DNA of 64,000 nucleotides, taken from contig JAJEKV010000067.1 of NCBI GenBank assembly GCA_021234155.1, positions 4,521,279 to 4,585,278 of the forward strand, given 5' to 3'. The translations under genes and the position numbers were made by a program. Origin of the DNA: Isoetes taiwanensis. Taxonomy: Eukaryota > Streptophyta > Lycopodiopsida > Isoetales > Isoetaceae. The notes under the pieces are model-generated. The model was given only the letters and a program-made list of their open reading frames with translations. It was not told the origin of the DNA and made no database searches. Below, in pieces: positions 1 to 10,035 of this stretch; the stretch's first letter is position 1, and every line of letters starts with the position of its first letter.

Positions 1-730
1 CTTGTTCAACTGACGGTAGTCAATACACATCCTCAAACTTCTGTCCTTCTTCTTTATGAAGAGAATGGGTGCCCCGAAGGGTGATACGCTTGCTCTAATG
101 AATCCGAGCTCTAGCAATTCCTGCAATAGCTTCTTGAGCTCTACTAGCTCTGGGGTGCTCATCCTATAAGGAGCCTTATTGATAGGCTTAGCACTCGATG
201 CTAGTATAATCTCACATTCCACGCCTTTATAGGGTGGCAATTGCCCTAGGCAACTATTTCAAGTTTGACTCCCCTTGATGCTTCGAATCAGGCTCAATGG
301 TCTCTAGCCTGAAAATGTACTCGGCCTTATCCTTCATTATACATTTGTGTAATTGCTTCAAGGATATGCACTGCATTACAGAAGGAACTTCCTTACCTTT
401 GACCACAAAATAGTTGCCGCGGGGTGAAATCATCGAAATCTCATACTTGTGGCTGTCATGCTGGCTTCAAGAACTCCATGCTGACTATAAGGTCATACTT
501 ACCAATGTCCATGACTTCTGCCCACATAGTCAACTTGGTCCTTCCTTTGGTGTGGCAGATTGCCACACTTGCCATACTAACTGGCATTGGCTTCGATTTG
601 AGAGTCTTGGATTTCAACAATGCTGCTAACCTGGGCGAAGCAAAATTGTGGGAGCTACCTATGTCTATGAGAACTATATAGGGCTTATCATCTATGATGC
701 CCTCTTCTGAGATAACTGTGGACTGACCTT
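1..730 (-). pseudogene. Ty3/gypsy retrotransposon pol fragment (protease to reverse transcriptase)
   Basis: Reading the minus strand, positions 1-240 translate to the start of a Ty3/gypsy reverse transcriptase: [10 protein letters not shown], then a Leu/Glu-rich helix, then GAPILF, then [10 protein letters not shown] at the window edge. This is the conserved N-terminal part of the RT palm and fingers. Further upstream (about 440-700) lies an aspartic-protease-like segment with LIDIGSSHNFAS, where the usual catalytic D-(S/T)-G triad is replaced by DIG, followed by a linker ending SMEFLKPA and a stop. A TGA at about 259-261 and frame breaks separate protease and RT, so this is a dead copy. The remaining RT, RNase H and integrase lie outside the window. 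These proteins would normally reverse-transcribe and integrate the element. The family call is secure. No LTR is visible, so the element's age and limits are unknown. Confidence 0.85.
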
Positions 731-2900
731 GGAGCAGCAGATAAGGATTCTTATTGGCTGTCTGTCATTGAAGATAAAGAACTATCTAATCCTATCAACA
801 TTTTACATTTGAAGAGGTATTGGCAGTGGCATGTTGCCTTAAGTTGTTTTAATAGGATTAGATTGCATTTAGTGAGTAAATTAGCTTAGATTTGTCATTC
901 AGTTGTTGATCATACTAGAATTTAAAAAATAGAAAAAGATAAAGACAATTAGGTATGCAAGGAAGCAGTGTTTGTTTTGGCTGTTTGCATCAAGTAGGCG
1001 TCATTCTTGAAAGATCTAGGTGTCACATATGCTTTAAAAAGTCTACTGCTGAACTAATGCAAGAAGCAATGAAGTACATGCAGGTTGCAGCAGATACAAG
1101 GCCATACTCTCGAGTTCTGATCACTAAAGTGCATAATTTCCATGGAGGAGCATCTGCTACACTCATTCATACACCTCACTCTCATCTACATATCATACAT
1201 TCACTCATACATCCCTTCATATTGTGTTGCTGCCATCTCTACCATAACAGCAGCCCCTTATACTAATAAATGTCGCATGCAGAGCCACCCTTTCATACCT
1301 CCATAACATGATAATCTTCTCACAGTTTTCCTTTATCCATATAAAACTCTTCTCTCTCATCATTCCCAATCATATCTACCAAGTTGTCACCACACCTCCA
1401 TATGGCAACTCTCTGTTTTGCTAACTACACACTCACTTGTCATGCAGGTTCATCAGATGTGTGCCTCCATGATCATTTGCACATCATTTGGCTTGCCTAC
1501 CATGCTACATTACTCTTATTTCTTGTAAAAGCTCATGTTGCCAACAATTCTTCCATATTGGCAACCATTAAGAACTTTTGAGAACTCATGTGAAGAACTA
1601 GAGGCTGTGGAACCAGCCCATCCTTCTTTGTTTGGCATGATGCTGCCACATTTTGGCAGCATAGAAGAGCCATGCACATAATTTGCACCTTTGGATAACA
1701 TTTGGATTGATACATGTGTGCATGAGCTAAACAAGCAACAAGTTTGAAGACATCCATCTTTGAAGACTCAAAGAAGACATCCATGATGAAGAACCAAGGG
1801 AGTACATTCATTGGACATCATACAAGCAGGGCAAGGAGGTTGAGATTCAAGCAAGAAGAGCTTAAAATTGAAGACCCTTTTGTTAGAGTTTGGAAGACCC
1901 CTCAAGATTCATTGGTATGTGGCTAAATCCAAGTTATTTTGGTATGATTTCCATTTTCCAAGGCTTCTTTCATGTTCCTACCATCTTGATCTCACTCATA
2001 AAACACCCCTCATGCTTCATACTTCCTCTTTCCATGCTCCATTACCATTTCCCCTAGCCAAAAGTTGGCAAAGTCTTTTTACTAGTCAAAACACATCAAA
2101 CACCCATCATTCATCCACTTTCTTGAGAAAATGCAAAAGATTCCATCAAATTTGGCTATTCTAAGGTCTAAGATCATTTTCTCTCTCTAAAAACAAAAGT
2201 AGAGAGAGAAAATGCACATTTTTGCCAAACAATTTTGAAAAAGCAAATTTGCCAACTTATTGCACAAAGTTCCAGTGTGTATGTGCACAAGTGCCAAATA
2301 TTATGCCAAATCATCCACATCATCTTCAAAATGCCAAGTGTCATCCACATCATTACCAAAATATCAAATGCTATGCAAAAGCATCCATGTCATCTACAAA
2401 ATGCCAAATGTCATCCACATCACTACCCAAGTACATCCACCTCACCATACACGTGTCATCCACCTCATTACCACATCACAAAAAGTTTTGGCAAGAAAAA
2501 AATTCTTTTGCCACCTTGTTTGCCACGTCATCATCTCAATTTGCCATGTCATCACCTGTTTGTCACGTCATCCCATAACCTTGTCTCATCACCAAATTAG
2601 CCTCATTTTTGTGCCAAAAATGAAGATGCTCTTTTTTTGTAAAACGATTCTCCCATCTTGTAGAGCATCAAAAAAGATTCTATGTGAAAAAATGATTTTT
2701 TGAAAAAACTTGTTATGACCTTCATATTTCATTTGTTGAAAACCGTGCCAACTTTGAAAAAAAAAAATCCTATCTACCCCCCTGGCCTAGTCACTCATCT
2801 CCCCCAATCACCCACATGGTACCTCCAAGCGTGTGGGGTGGCAACGGGCCAGAACCTGCGTGGAGGCCCATGTAATTTGATTATGACACGTGGATCTGTT
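730..2900. other. Non-coding AT-rich stretch with short degenerate repeats
   Basis: I see no supportable gene here. Open frames are short, overlap in several frames and have no recognisable domain. From about 2290 to 2480 a loose repeat of CATCCACATCAT plus TACAAAATGCCAA recurs several times, which explains the His/Ser/Thr-rich frames. The segment separates two pieces of related Ty3/gypsy sequence and could be intervening retrotransposon, LTR or other repeat DNA, but I could not define ends. Confidence 0.5.
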
Positions 2901-2901
2901 C

Positions 2902-4450
2902 TTAAAAGCCCCTGGTAGTATGACGAATTGTCCCACTTGCCATACTGACCGACCTTGGCTTCAACTTAAGAGTCTTAGACTTTAGCAATGCTGCCAACCT
3001 AGGAGATGCAAAATTATGAGAGCCGCCCGTGTTTATAAACAGTATACAAGATTTATCATCTATGATTCTCTCATCTGATATTACTATTGGCTGACGTCCC
3101 ATACCTTCCGTCTCAATTGCGGCGCAAGTTTTATGCTCACCTTCAACAAAGTCCCGGGCCGCCTCCTTATCGTCGTCGTCCAATTTAGTTGGGGATTCCC
3201 ATCCCTCAAGTTCTGCCAATGTCGATTGCATCATAAAAGGGCAGTCATGAGTGCGGTAACCTGGCTAGAAACATCTGAAACACATTCTTTTCTTGATACA
3301 TTCTTCTCTCTTCTCCTTACGAATGCTCTCCAACAATGCTTCACTAATTTTCCTACTGATGATTCTGGTCCTTGTTGCTCCTTAAATGATGTTTCTTGTC
3401 CCCTTTACCCTGAAACTGCTGGTTTGCAGGTGTGGTAGCTGTCTGCTTCCGGGTGTAGGACCCAGTAGCTTTTCATTTATTATAAAAAGACTATTTCTGT
3501 GACGGTATTTGGACTTAAGCTCAATGCTTTGTCCTCTGCTTCCCCTACTGTCCTTGGACTAATAGCTCGAACAAGCCTTTTGATATTGCCGTTCAGATCT
3601 TCAATCTATCCATCTACTGCATACCTCTCCTTAATCCTCGACACATTCAATCTTAGTCTCATAAATTCTTCCGTGTACTTAGTCACTGACAGGTTCCTTG
3701 ATCAAGGCGATAAAACTGTTGTATTTGCTTGCTCGTATCGAATCGTGCAACATAGTGCTTGTGGAAAGCTTTGTTGACAGTCTTAAACTTACAATTGTTC
3801 CTCTTCAGCTTGTTGGATTTTGTGTAACCCTTCCACCATATACGTGTTGGCCCAATAAGGTTTGCAATTGCCACCTTGCCAATATCCTTGTCCTTCATCC
3901 CATATGAATTTCTAAATTCTTCCATCTCATCAAATCATGCCTCGGCCTCCATGCCTGACCTGCCCTTCCTTGAAAACTACCCTAGCTTATGAGTTTTCCA
4001 GATGCTAGTCATGGCACTATCTATCTTCTTTTGATAATCTTCCGCCTTGCGGTTCCTATGCCTGTCATGAGTGCCGTTTGATTCACTCTCCGAGCTGCTA
4101 TCTGATCCACTGTCTGGGCTGTTACTTGGACCGTGAGCTCAAAGGGCTAGGGCATCTGCTGTTTCTTCTCTTCCTTTTTCTCTTCCCAGGTGCTGCGGGT
4201 GTTGCCTCCTGCTCTGGGTCCCCGTGTTTTACCTCCTGGAGGGGTGGTGGTGGCGGCATTGCTCCACACTCTTAAGCTCGCATAACTGGGGTGGGCCATT
4301 GCACTAGTTCCGCCATCTAGTTACACATATGTACCAGTCGCCTGTTGATAGCATTTGCCGGCATATCCTCTTCCTCCTCAAATTCCCTATCAAACAAGTT
4401 CCTGGGATGCTAGTTGTGTCGTCCTTAATTCTCTTGGACCTGTGAGACTG
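2902..4450 (-). pseudogene. Decayed Ty3/gypsy gag-protease fragment
   Basis: On the minus strand this reads from a gag N-terminus (about 4400) into protease (about 2930). Visible pieces are an acidic stretch FDREFEEEEDMPANAINRRL with stops just after it, a proline-rich PPPPPLQEVK segment, and the gag core at 3683-3925 with the diagnostic IWWKGYTK. Next comes YTEEFMRLRLNV in a shifted frame, then a CCHC zinc-knuckle remnant near 3229-3285 (C-X2-C-X4-Y-X4-C, with His changed to Tyr and a stop inside). Last is a protease segment with FINTGGSHNFAS (3015-3090). Gag would package element RNA and the protease would mature it. The protease part closely resembles that at 440-700, so both pieces belong to the same or sister families. 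Several stops and frameshifts make it non-functional. Confidence 0.8.
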
Positions 4451-5148
4451 AACCGAAGTTTCTAGTAGCAAGTATTAATCACATATGCTTATCATTTAAG
4501 ATATATGTTATTGTGATATTTCTATGTTGATTTATTTCAAACATAAAAGAAATCAAGATAAGATGCGATGATAGGGTTACAATACCTTTTGTATTAATCA
4601 TACAATACTTATACAATATAACATATTTATATGTCATAACATTTTATTTATTAAAAAGCTTGGAGGGTCTAATCCCGATGTCGGCGCTTGGACTTGAAGA
4701 ACTGCTTGATGTCCTTGAGCCTGAGGCCTTTGCCAATGTTTCGAAGGATGTTTCATGGAGTTCCTCCCTCCAGTTCTCAAGCCAATTGGAGTGCTGGGAG
4801 TTCTGGTGCAGTTGCCACTACTACTGCCAAGGGTGCATCACATAAGTGTCCTTGTGTATAAAGTGCCACTGACCTCTTGAAGAGAATGACATGGTCTGTG
4901 TTTTCCCTTATCATGGCATGCTTGCCAAAGCTTAGTGCTATGAGGAGGGCGACAACCTCTTCCTCCCTTAGAGTAAAGTCCCTATGAAATACTATCATTT
5001 GCCCTTGGCCTAGGGCTAAAAGGTAATAGTGAAGTGCCTTCCCCTTTTGGGGCCCTGCCTTTGCTTTCCATGGTCGTGGTCCCTCTACATGGTGGTGACA
5101 CTCGCCAAGTTGACATGAGTTCTCTCTCACACGCTACTGGGTGGATTC
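4451..5148. other. AT-rich spacer with an unassigned minus-strand open frame
   Basis: 4490-4660 is AT-rich and featureless. A 117-codon minus-strand frame at 4777-5130 (Gln/Gly-rich start, then a Leu-rich segment with FHRDFTLREEEVVALL) has no family I recognise. The retrotransposon at 5149-5684 lies immediately upstream of that frame, at a GATTC target. I do not assign a function. Confidence 0.35.
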
Positions 5149-5322
5149 TGTTAATGAATGAGCCTCTTATGATTGGGTGGACAGGCTGGGGATCGAACCC
5201 AGGACCTCTTGCTTGCAAGCAAGTACTCTACCACTGAGCTACCGGCCCTTTGATGGGCTTCCGGTACTCTTCCACTGAGTCATTCTTGTGTGCCCCATTA
5301 CACATACTCCAGCATCCCAACA
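5149..5322 (-). repeat. 3' LTR of the TRIM
   Basis: This 174-bp LTR is the downstream copy in minus-strand orientation. It starts TGTTGGGATGC at 5322. Its terminal CA is replaced by a slightly diverged end (TTCATTAACA) next to GATTC. It differs from the 5' LTR by small indels near 5288 and in the anticodon-loop region, and by a few substitutions. Confidence 0.9.
5179..5248 (-). other. tRNA-like sequence within the 3' LTR
   Basis: This is the second copy of the LTR tRNA-like unit, one base shorter. A and B boxes are identical to the upstream copy. The acceptor strand is GGGCCGG. The missing base leaves a six-base anticodon loop, so a functional alanine tRNA is unlikely while the internal promoter is still intact. 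Confidence 0.78.
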
Positions 5323-5331
5323 TTCCCCCTT
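5323..5331 (-). other. Polypurine tract of the TRIM
   Basis: The minus strand reads AAGGGGGAA immediately before the 3' LTR start TGTTGGG. This is the expected plus-strand priming site. Confidence 0.85.
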
Positions 5332-5490
5332 AATGGGCACACCAATCCATTCTAGCCTTCACCACAATCCACATGCTCCCCTCCTCGGGCAACAGCGGGA
5401 GTTGGGCTTTCCACTGGCCAAGCTTTGCTCATTCTCACCCCTACACCACTGGGGGCTATCCCGGTGCTGTTAAGCACCCTCTACTTGGGA

Positions 5491-5507
5491 CCATGGCTCT
5501 GATACCA
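5491..5507 (-). other. Primer-binding site (initiator Met tRNA type)
   Basis: The minus strand reads TGGTATCAGAGCCATGG directly after the CA end of the 5' LTR. The first 12 bases are the standard plant primer-binding site complementary to the 3' end of initiator methionine tRNA. Confidence 0.93.
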
Positions 5508-5684
5508 TGTTGAGAAATGAGCCTCTTATGATTGGGTGGACAGGCTGGGGATCGAACCCAGGACCTCTTGCTTGCAAGCCAAGTACTCTACCACTGAGCT
5601 ACCGACCCTTTGATGGGCTTCCGGTACTCTTCCACTGAGTCATTCTTCATGTGTGCCCATTACACATACTCCAGCATCCCAACA
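5508..5684 (-). repeat. 5' LTR of the TRIM
   Basis: This 177-bp LTR begins TGTTGGGATGC at 5684 and ends CAACA at 5508, giving short TGTTG/CAACA inverted ends. The primer-binding site follows with no gap. Confidence 0.92.
5538..5608 (-). other. tRNA-Ala(UGC)-like sequence within the 5' LTR
   Basis: On the minus strand this 71-nt stretch folds as a near-complete tRNA. The acceptor 5' strand is GGGTCGG against CCTGTCC, with GU pairs and one mismatch. The D arm contains a perfect A box (TAGCTCAGTGG). The anticodon loop CTTGCAA gives UGC (Ala). The T arm, CTGGG-TTCGATC-CCCAG, is fully paired and contains a perfect B box (GGTTCGATCCC). One anticodon-stem pair is mismatched (G-G). No CCA is encoded. 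It is probably a Pol III promoter-bearing module of the LTR rather than a working tRNA gene, because it is duplicated with the LTRs. Confidence 0.8.
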
Positions 5685-5975
5685 GATTCACGCTATAGTG
5701 GATCAATTTTGGTGTCCCACATGTCCCCCAAATAGCTTAAAAGTATAGCTTGTATTTGTGGTTTAAGAAATGCAATTGTGGTTTGAGAAATTGTATAACA
5801 TTGATTACGTTGACGCCTTTTCCAGTAACCGATGAGCAATTCAACCACTTCATTAATGCTGGAGGGAATCTTTTCAAATGTTTAAACGGTGGAAACATGT
5901 AGAGAGAGTTTGTTCCTCATTCTTTTGCTCAGACATATTTTGGTAAGTCTACAGTGTGAAGCACATTTCTGAAAA

Positions 5976-6900
5976 ATGGAGAAGAAAGATGTATTCTTAA
6001 ATATGGCAGATGAAGAAATCCAGAACATCCAAAATGAAGATCCATTTTTTAGAGTGAGTTTGAGATCATTGTTGAAAGAAATTCAATCTGGGGAAGTTTT
6101 AGATTGTGGTTTAGAACATGCAACTATTTCCAGTGTCAATCTTGAGAATACAGATGATAATAAGACAATCGGTCATGATCCTAGTATTGTGGACAATACC
6201 AAAAAGAATATCAAGAAGAGGAAAAAGAGAGATACAGAGCAAGAATGTCTGAAGAAACAAAGGCAGAGAAAAAGACAAAAAGAAGCTAATGAGGCATTGG
6301 TGAAGATTGGAGGTCAAGATAGATTGGATAAAAGTGGTGCAACAAAAAGGAGAGTAGTGTTAAACACTGTTAATTCATTCTTGAGCAAACAAAACCAATG
6401 AATCTCTAGATTAAACGAGAAATATTGATTGATGCACTAGAACATAAAGCTATGGAAGAGATAGTTGGGGACCTCTTGAAGAATCTGGAAGCAAAAACAA
6501 CCATAATAGATAATATCAGAGATTCAATCCAAATCATGAAGCAATCAACTAGTCTAGATTGTATGGCTGCTAAAAAATCTTGTTTAGCAATAGCAATAGG
6601 CAATGAACAGAAAAGCAGCTACAGAAAAATGGGAAAAGTTCTTGATGTTCACCCAAGAAATTTGACAGCTGCAAAGAGAAACAAATTTGAGATAAATTGC
6701 AATTCAGGAAAATGGGTGTACTATATAAGGGGAAGAAGATGTGATTACATTTCTGATTATGTCATTGCTCTTGTACAGGATTTTTGGATTTCTAATACTA
6801 GGGTCTCTCCAAACAGAAAGGATGTGAAATCTAGGAGACTTGAATGAAATATCAGAGAAGAGCATGCTACACATTACTTAGAGCAAAGCCAAGTTAGTTA
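5976..6900 (+). pseudogene. N-terminal fragment of transposase-like family A
   Basis: Two consecutive frames (5976-6401 and 6425-6847) are separated by a frame change and a stop. The first product starts MEKKDVFLNM and carries a strongly basic block (KKNIKKRKKRDTEQE) that looks like a nuclear-targeting or nucleic-acid-binding segment. The second contains a helical region, then VLDVHPRNLTAAK and a tail DFWISNTRVSPNRKDV. After its stop the frame still reads REEHATHYLEQSQ. The same landmarks (IHPRNMKLA, DNSKVSPKIRDVMKKR) occur in the minus-strand copy at 17-20 kb. So this is the upstream part of a dispersed multi-copy gene whose downstream part has DDE-like motifs. The catalytic half is absent here. 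The biochemical activity of the family is inferred. Confidence 0.6.
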
Positions 6901-7190
6901 CTACTCTACTATCTATCTACTCTTTCAAGCTTGATTTGATCATAGTTTTCTCTAGATCCTCTGTAATAGATTATAAATTGTGTATTGTAAATAATATATT
7001 ATAGTTTTAGATCCAAGATGGACTGCATTATGATTGGAATAGATTGTGGTTTTGGATTACATTGTGGTTTCAATTCCATTGGCTTGGATTGCATTAGTTA
7101 GATTAGACTGTGGTTCAAGTCATATTGTGATTTGTTGCATTGTAAGCATGATTTCATTAATTGGATAAAATAACGCAATTTTGAGAATTT
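6901..7190. repeat. TGTGGTTT-rich flank of family A fragment
   Basis: The motif GATTGTGGTTTTGGATTACA and close variants recur through 7010-7145. A similar but longer TGTGGTTT-rich tract precedes the other plus-strand family-A fragment at 45600-45880. No coding region is visible. Confidence 0.6.
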
Positions 7191-7380
7191 TAAGCACACC
7201 TAATTTGCTCAAGCACCAATACTTTTACCTAGTTCTCGAGCCCAAGATACTTGAGGTCACTAACATACACTTATCCATACAAATTATGTGTTATACTTGT
7301 ACGTGTACGTGATACTTGTACAAGCTCAATAATGGCGTTACAATCTACACCAATAATTCACATCAATAATTTTACTTCAC

Positions 7381-7387
7381 TATAAAA
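7381..7387 (+). promoter_or_regulatory. TATA box of the small gene at 7424
   Basis: TATAAAA in the context TTCACTATAAAAAC lies 37 bp before the ATG. The about 200 bp upstream, including AATAATTCACATC and CAATTTTACTTCACTATAAAA-like sequence, is conserved in the duplicate copy at about 7840-8040. That suggests promoter sequence duplicated together with the gene. Confidence 0.6.
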
Positions 7388-7423
7388 ACATCTCGATTCG
7401 GTGGTAGAGATCATTCATCTTCC

Positions 7424-7666
7424 ATGGATTCCTTGCCTCCTCGTCCGGAGCACATCCGATCCTTCAAGTGCTACTTGAGCTACAACGATCTGTGTGAATG
7501 CTACAGAAATGGTATTAATCTTGATCCATGGCTCCAGTCCAAAGCAGATGGTCCTGCGAGTGGTTGCAGGAAGCTCACTCGTGTTGTGGTCCACCTTTAT
7601 TGGCTTCCTGATCAGGAGATCTATGAGCTGAATGGCATCACCTTAGCAGGTGTTGATGATGAGTGA
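7424..7666 (+). CDS. Small 80-residue protein, intact copy of a tandem pair
   Basis: A single-exon frame starts MDSLPPRPEH and ends LAGVDDE. It is predicted soluble, slightly acidic and has no signal peptide or membrane segment. I do not recognise a family. Support for it being a real gene is comparative. A second copy begins about 650 bp downstream and preserves the promoter, TATA box, protein core (SYNDL, DRGILLDPYLRSKA against NGINLDPWLQSKA) and C-terminus (VDDE then stop). Differences fall between conserved protein blocks, as expected for a once-coding gene. The start is the first ATG after the TATA box and is missing in the second copy. The function is unknown. It may be a lineage-specific short protein. 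Confidence 0.6.
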   Translation: MDSLPPRPEHIRSFKCYLSYNDLCECYRNGINLDPWLQSKADGPASGCRKLTRVVVHLYWLPDQEIYELNGITLAGVDDE

Positions 7667-8033
7667 ATCGTTGAAGACCTGTGTACCTGTCAAGGATATA
7701 ATAATGATATATGAGCACTCCTATAGTATGTAAGGATGTAATAAGCATAATCAATATTATTTGATGTATCGAACCTGAGTGATTCGTATGGGTGTGCTCT
7801 TCGACCTCCACTTAATCTGCAAGTAGTACCTAATTTCAATCACATCTAAATTACTCAAGCACAAATACTTTTACCTTAGTAAAATCCACAAAGCATGTTT
7901 TCACTTGATACACATATCCATACAAAATATGCATTATACTTGTACGTATACATGAGTCTTATATACGCTCAATAATGGTGCTACAGTCTACCGCAATAAT
8001 TCACATCCATAATTTTACTTCACTATAAAAGCA

Positions 8034-8040
8034 GCTCACT
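8034..8040 (+). promoter_or_regulatory. TATA box of the duplicated small gene
   Basis: TATAAAA occurs in the same context (TTTTACTTCACTATAAAAG) as at 7381. It is retained although the downstream copy is broken. Confidence 0.55.
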
Positions 8041-8061
8041 TCGGGGTTAGAGGTCTGCCTT

Positions 8062-8274
8062 CTTCTATTCACCACATTGAGGCGATCAAGTGCTCAATGA
8101 GCTACAATGATCTTGTCGGTTGCCTAGACAGGGGTATTCTTCTTGATCCCTACCTGCGATCCAAAGCTATGGGCGCTGAGATTCGTTGCCCTGGGCCAAT
8201 TCATGTTATGATCCACCTCATTACAATAGCTATGAGATATCAGGGATCTCTCCTGCAGCTGTTGATGATGAATG
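8062..8274 (+). pseudogene. Decayed tandem copy of the small 80-residue gene
   Basis: The homologous frame begins around HIEAIKC with no ATG at the position of the intact copy's start, so its own first Met is inside the protein (SMSYNDL at 8097). It runs through DRGILLDPYLRSKAMG, then a shift near 8220 moves the conserved tail (NSYEISGISPAAVDDE, stop at about 8274) into another frame. Start loss plus a frameshift argue for a pseudogene. A shortened product from 8097 with a novel tail cannot be excluded. Confidence 0.6.
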
Positions 8275-8329
8275 AATCACCTGTTCAACATTGTATAGTG
8301 TAAGAGCTCTTGTGTTAAGATGAAAAATG

Positions 8330-9400
8330 CAAGACATAATGCCACGGTTTTATTGCGACAGCAATAGAACCGACATTCCTTGGATGGGGACGTCCCTTTG
8401 TCACTCATCCTGGGTAGAAGCATGAAAGGGTGGGCAAAAAAAGTGCCCGTATTTTACATTTACAAATTCAAAATGTAAAAAAATCCCTCCCCCCCCAGAA
8501 ATTATTATTCTTGGAATGAATCATTAATAGGGCAAATAATTTTGAACTCTCCTCCTGCGCTCTGTTCAACCTTCCTCCCGCTCGAACCTCCATAGCCGAA
8601 AGCTTGACATCCATATTCGAACCTCCATAGCCGAAAGCTTGACATCCATATTCGAACCTCCATAGCCAAGATCAGGACCTCCATAGCCAAAAGCTTGCAT
8701 TTTCGTGAGAGTGAAGCACCGGGGAAGAGATCATGACGAAGCATCTTGGAACAAAGACATCTCCAAGGAAATCTCCATAACAAAACCTCAGAAGCCTATG
8801 CCATGGTCTCCCACTAGAGCGCCACCCGAAAACTCAAGAGTGGGTCTTCTTGGATCGGGAGGTCTTGCCGCCCAAGTTTGACAAGGTAAGCATCGTGACT
8901 TAGGAGCAACAATTTTGATAGCATGTTTCTAGGGCTAGTGCAAATAGTGAGGATGTTTGGGGTTCAAGCCCCCGCTATTAGGGGTTATCAAGAGTGCGGG
9001 ATTAAGCCTAGTTGGATGGCGATTTTTTTCGTGTATGAGCATTTTTTTTTTGTAGGAGGGACATTGCAAATCATCACATTCCATTGTATTTTGCCCGAGC
9101 ATATGCACTTCATTACAAAGGAGTAAGCATTGATTGAGATGAGGTGAAAGCAAGTGCAAGTCTTCATTCAAAAGGCTCTCAAAAAGAATCGACCGACGTA
9201 ATTAGCTACTGAGAAAGTCTTCCAATGTTAAAGCTATTAAATGTATGCCTCGGGTAGAATTGGAGCAGTAGTTGGAAATGATGAAAAGGTGGAGGGAAAC
9301 AAGAGCATTAGATTACGCCTCCATGCTTGATGAAATCTGAGACTTTAAAAAGAGAAAAGGAAAACAATGGAAATTGAACTGTTGAAGCATTAGAGTGATA
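8330..9400. other. Gene-poor stretch with a 35-bp tandem repeat
   Basis: 8343-8412 is one copy of a dispersed repeat also seen at 25308-25380 (ATTGCGACA, AATAGAACCGA, GGATGGGGACG, CACTCATCCT). From 8583 to 8690 the unit CGAACCTCCATAGCCGAAAGCTTGACATCCATATT repeats about 2.5 times, followed by diverged partial units. No convincing coding region was found. Confidence 0.6.
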
Positions 9401-9408
9401 AGAGCTTC

Positions 9409-9663
9409 TTGACAAGACTTGTGCAGAGTAAAGATGCAAAAATATGTGGCAGTTCAAGCATTATGGCGGGTTTAAAAGCAAGCGGAAGCCAGCCCGATGT
9501 TCAAATGGCTTTGGCATCCCATTTAGAGGAGGAGAAATCAAGTTATATTTTCGACTTAGATGCTCTAATGATTCCCATTGATTGTTTAAAGGCTGATTTG
9601 CAAGAATTAGAAGTCGCCATTGAAAAACTCAGCAAGGATTTGGAAGTTAATTCCAAACTGTGA
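9409..9663 (+). CDS. Unassigned open frame, possibly a gene fragment
   Basis: This 84-codon frame ends in a heptad-like, charged segment (CLKADLQELEVAIEKLSKDL) that could form a short coiled coil. It has no signal or membrane segment. The surrounding DNA (9200-9400) has several stops in the same frame, so it may be the exon of a decayed gene. I considered a formin FH2 remnant because of the alternating Leu/charged pattern, but no diagnostic motif is present. Low confidence that it is expressed. Confidence 0.25.
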   Translation: MTRLVQSKDAKICGSSSIMAGLKASGSQPDVQMALASHLEEEKSSYIFDLDALMIPIDCLKADLQELEVAIEKLSKDLEVNSKL

Positions 9664-10035
9664 GAATAGAATAAAGGAGATGACTAAGCATTTTGAAAGA
9701 TCAGACCCGATAGGGCTGCAGCCCGCTCCCATACTTTCAAAGAAGACTGAAGGGGCTTCATTCTCACATATAAGCAATACTTGCAAAGTGCAATGAATGA
9801 TTGCCTTGACTCGACCATGGTAATATCTCCACTTTGTGGTCATACATATTGTCTATTTTGTCTTGTATTCAGGGTTTCAACGACGAATACATGTGTACAT
9901 GATTGTTCATGGTCCGAGGACCTGCGACACTGCTTAGGAATCCCTTCCGAAGGTACATCTATTTCTATTTTGATTACATAATTAGTTTGAGTGTACTTAG
10001 ATGTAGTTAGTTTCCATCATGTACATAACTGTATC

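Larger units (their letters stand above)
5149..5684 (-). mobile_element. Complete TRIM-like miniature LTR retrotransposon with tRNA-like LTRs
   Basis: This is a 536-bp non-coding LTR retrotransposon on the minus strand. Its two direct repeats (5149-5322 and 5508-5684) begin TGTTGGG and end CA. The element is bordered on both sides by the identical 5-bp target duplication GATTC (5144-5148 and 5685-5689). Directly after the 5' LTR comes a primer-binding site, TGGTATCAGAGCCATGG, matching the 3' end of plant initiator Met tRNA. Directly before the 3' LTR comes a polypurine tract, AAGGGGGAA. The about 185-bp interior has no coding capacity, so it would need enzymes from another element. Size and layout fit TRIM elements. 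The LTRs differ at only a handful of sites, so insertion is fairly recent. Unusually, each LTR contains a tRNA-like unit with intact A and B boxes. Confidence 0.92.

Noticed and set aside
2222-2703. Three overlapping plus-strand open frames of 118-147 codons
   Set aside because: They cover the same degenerate CATCCACATCAT repeat in three frames and have no domain.
5179-5608. Two functional tRNA-Ala genes
   Set aside because: The tRNA-like units sit inside matching LTR copies of a retrotransposon, have acceptor and anticodon-stem mismatches, and one has a six-base anticodon loop. They are better explained as LTR modules.
9409-9663. Formin FH2 fragment
   Set aside because: Only a general Leu/charged pattern matches; no conserved FH2 motif is present and flanking frames contain stops.
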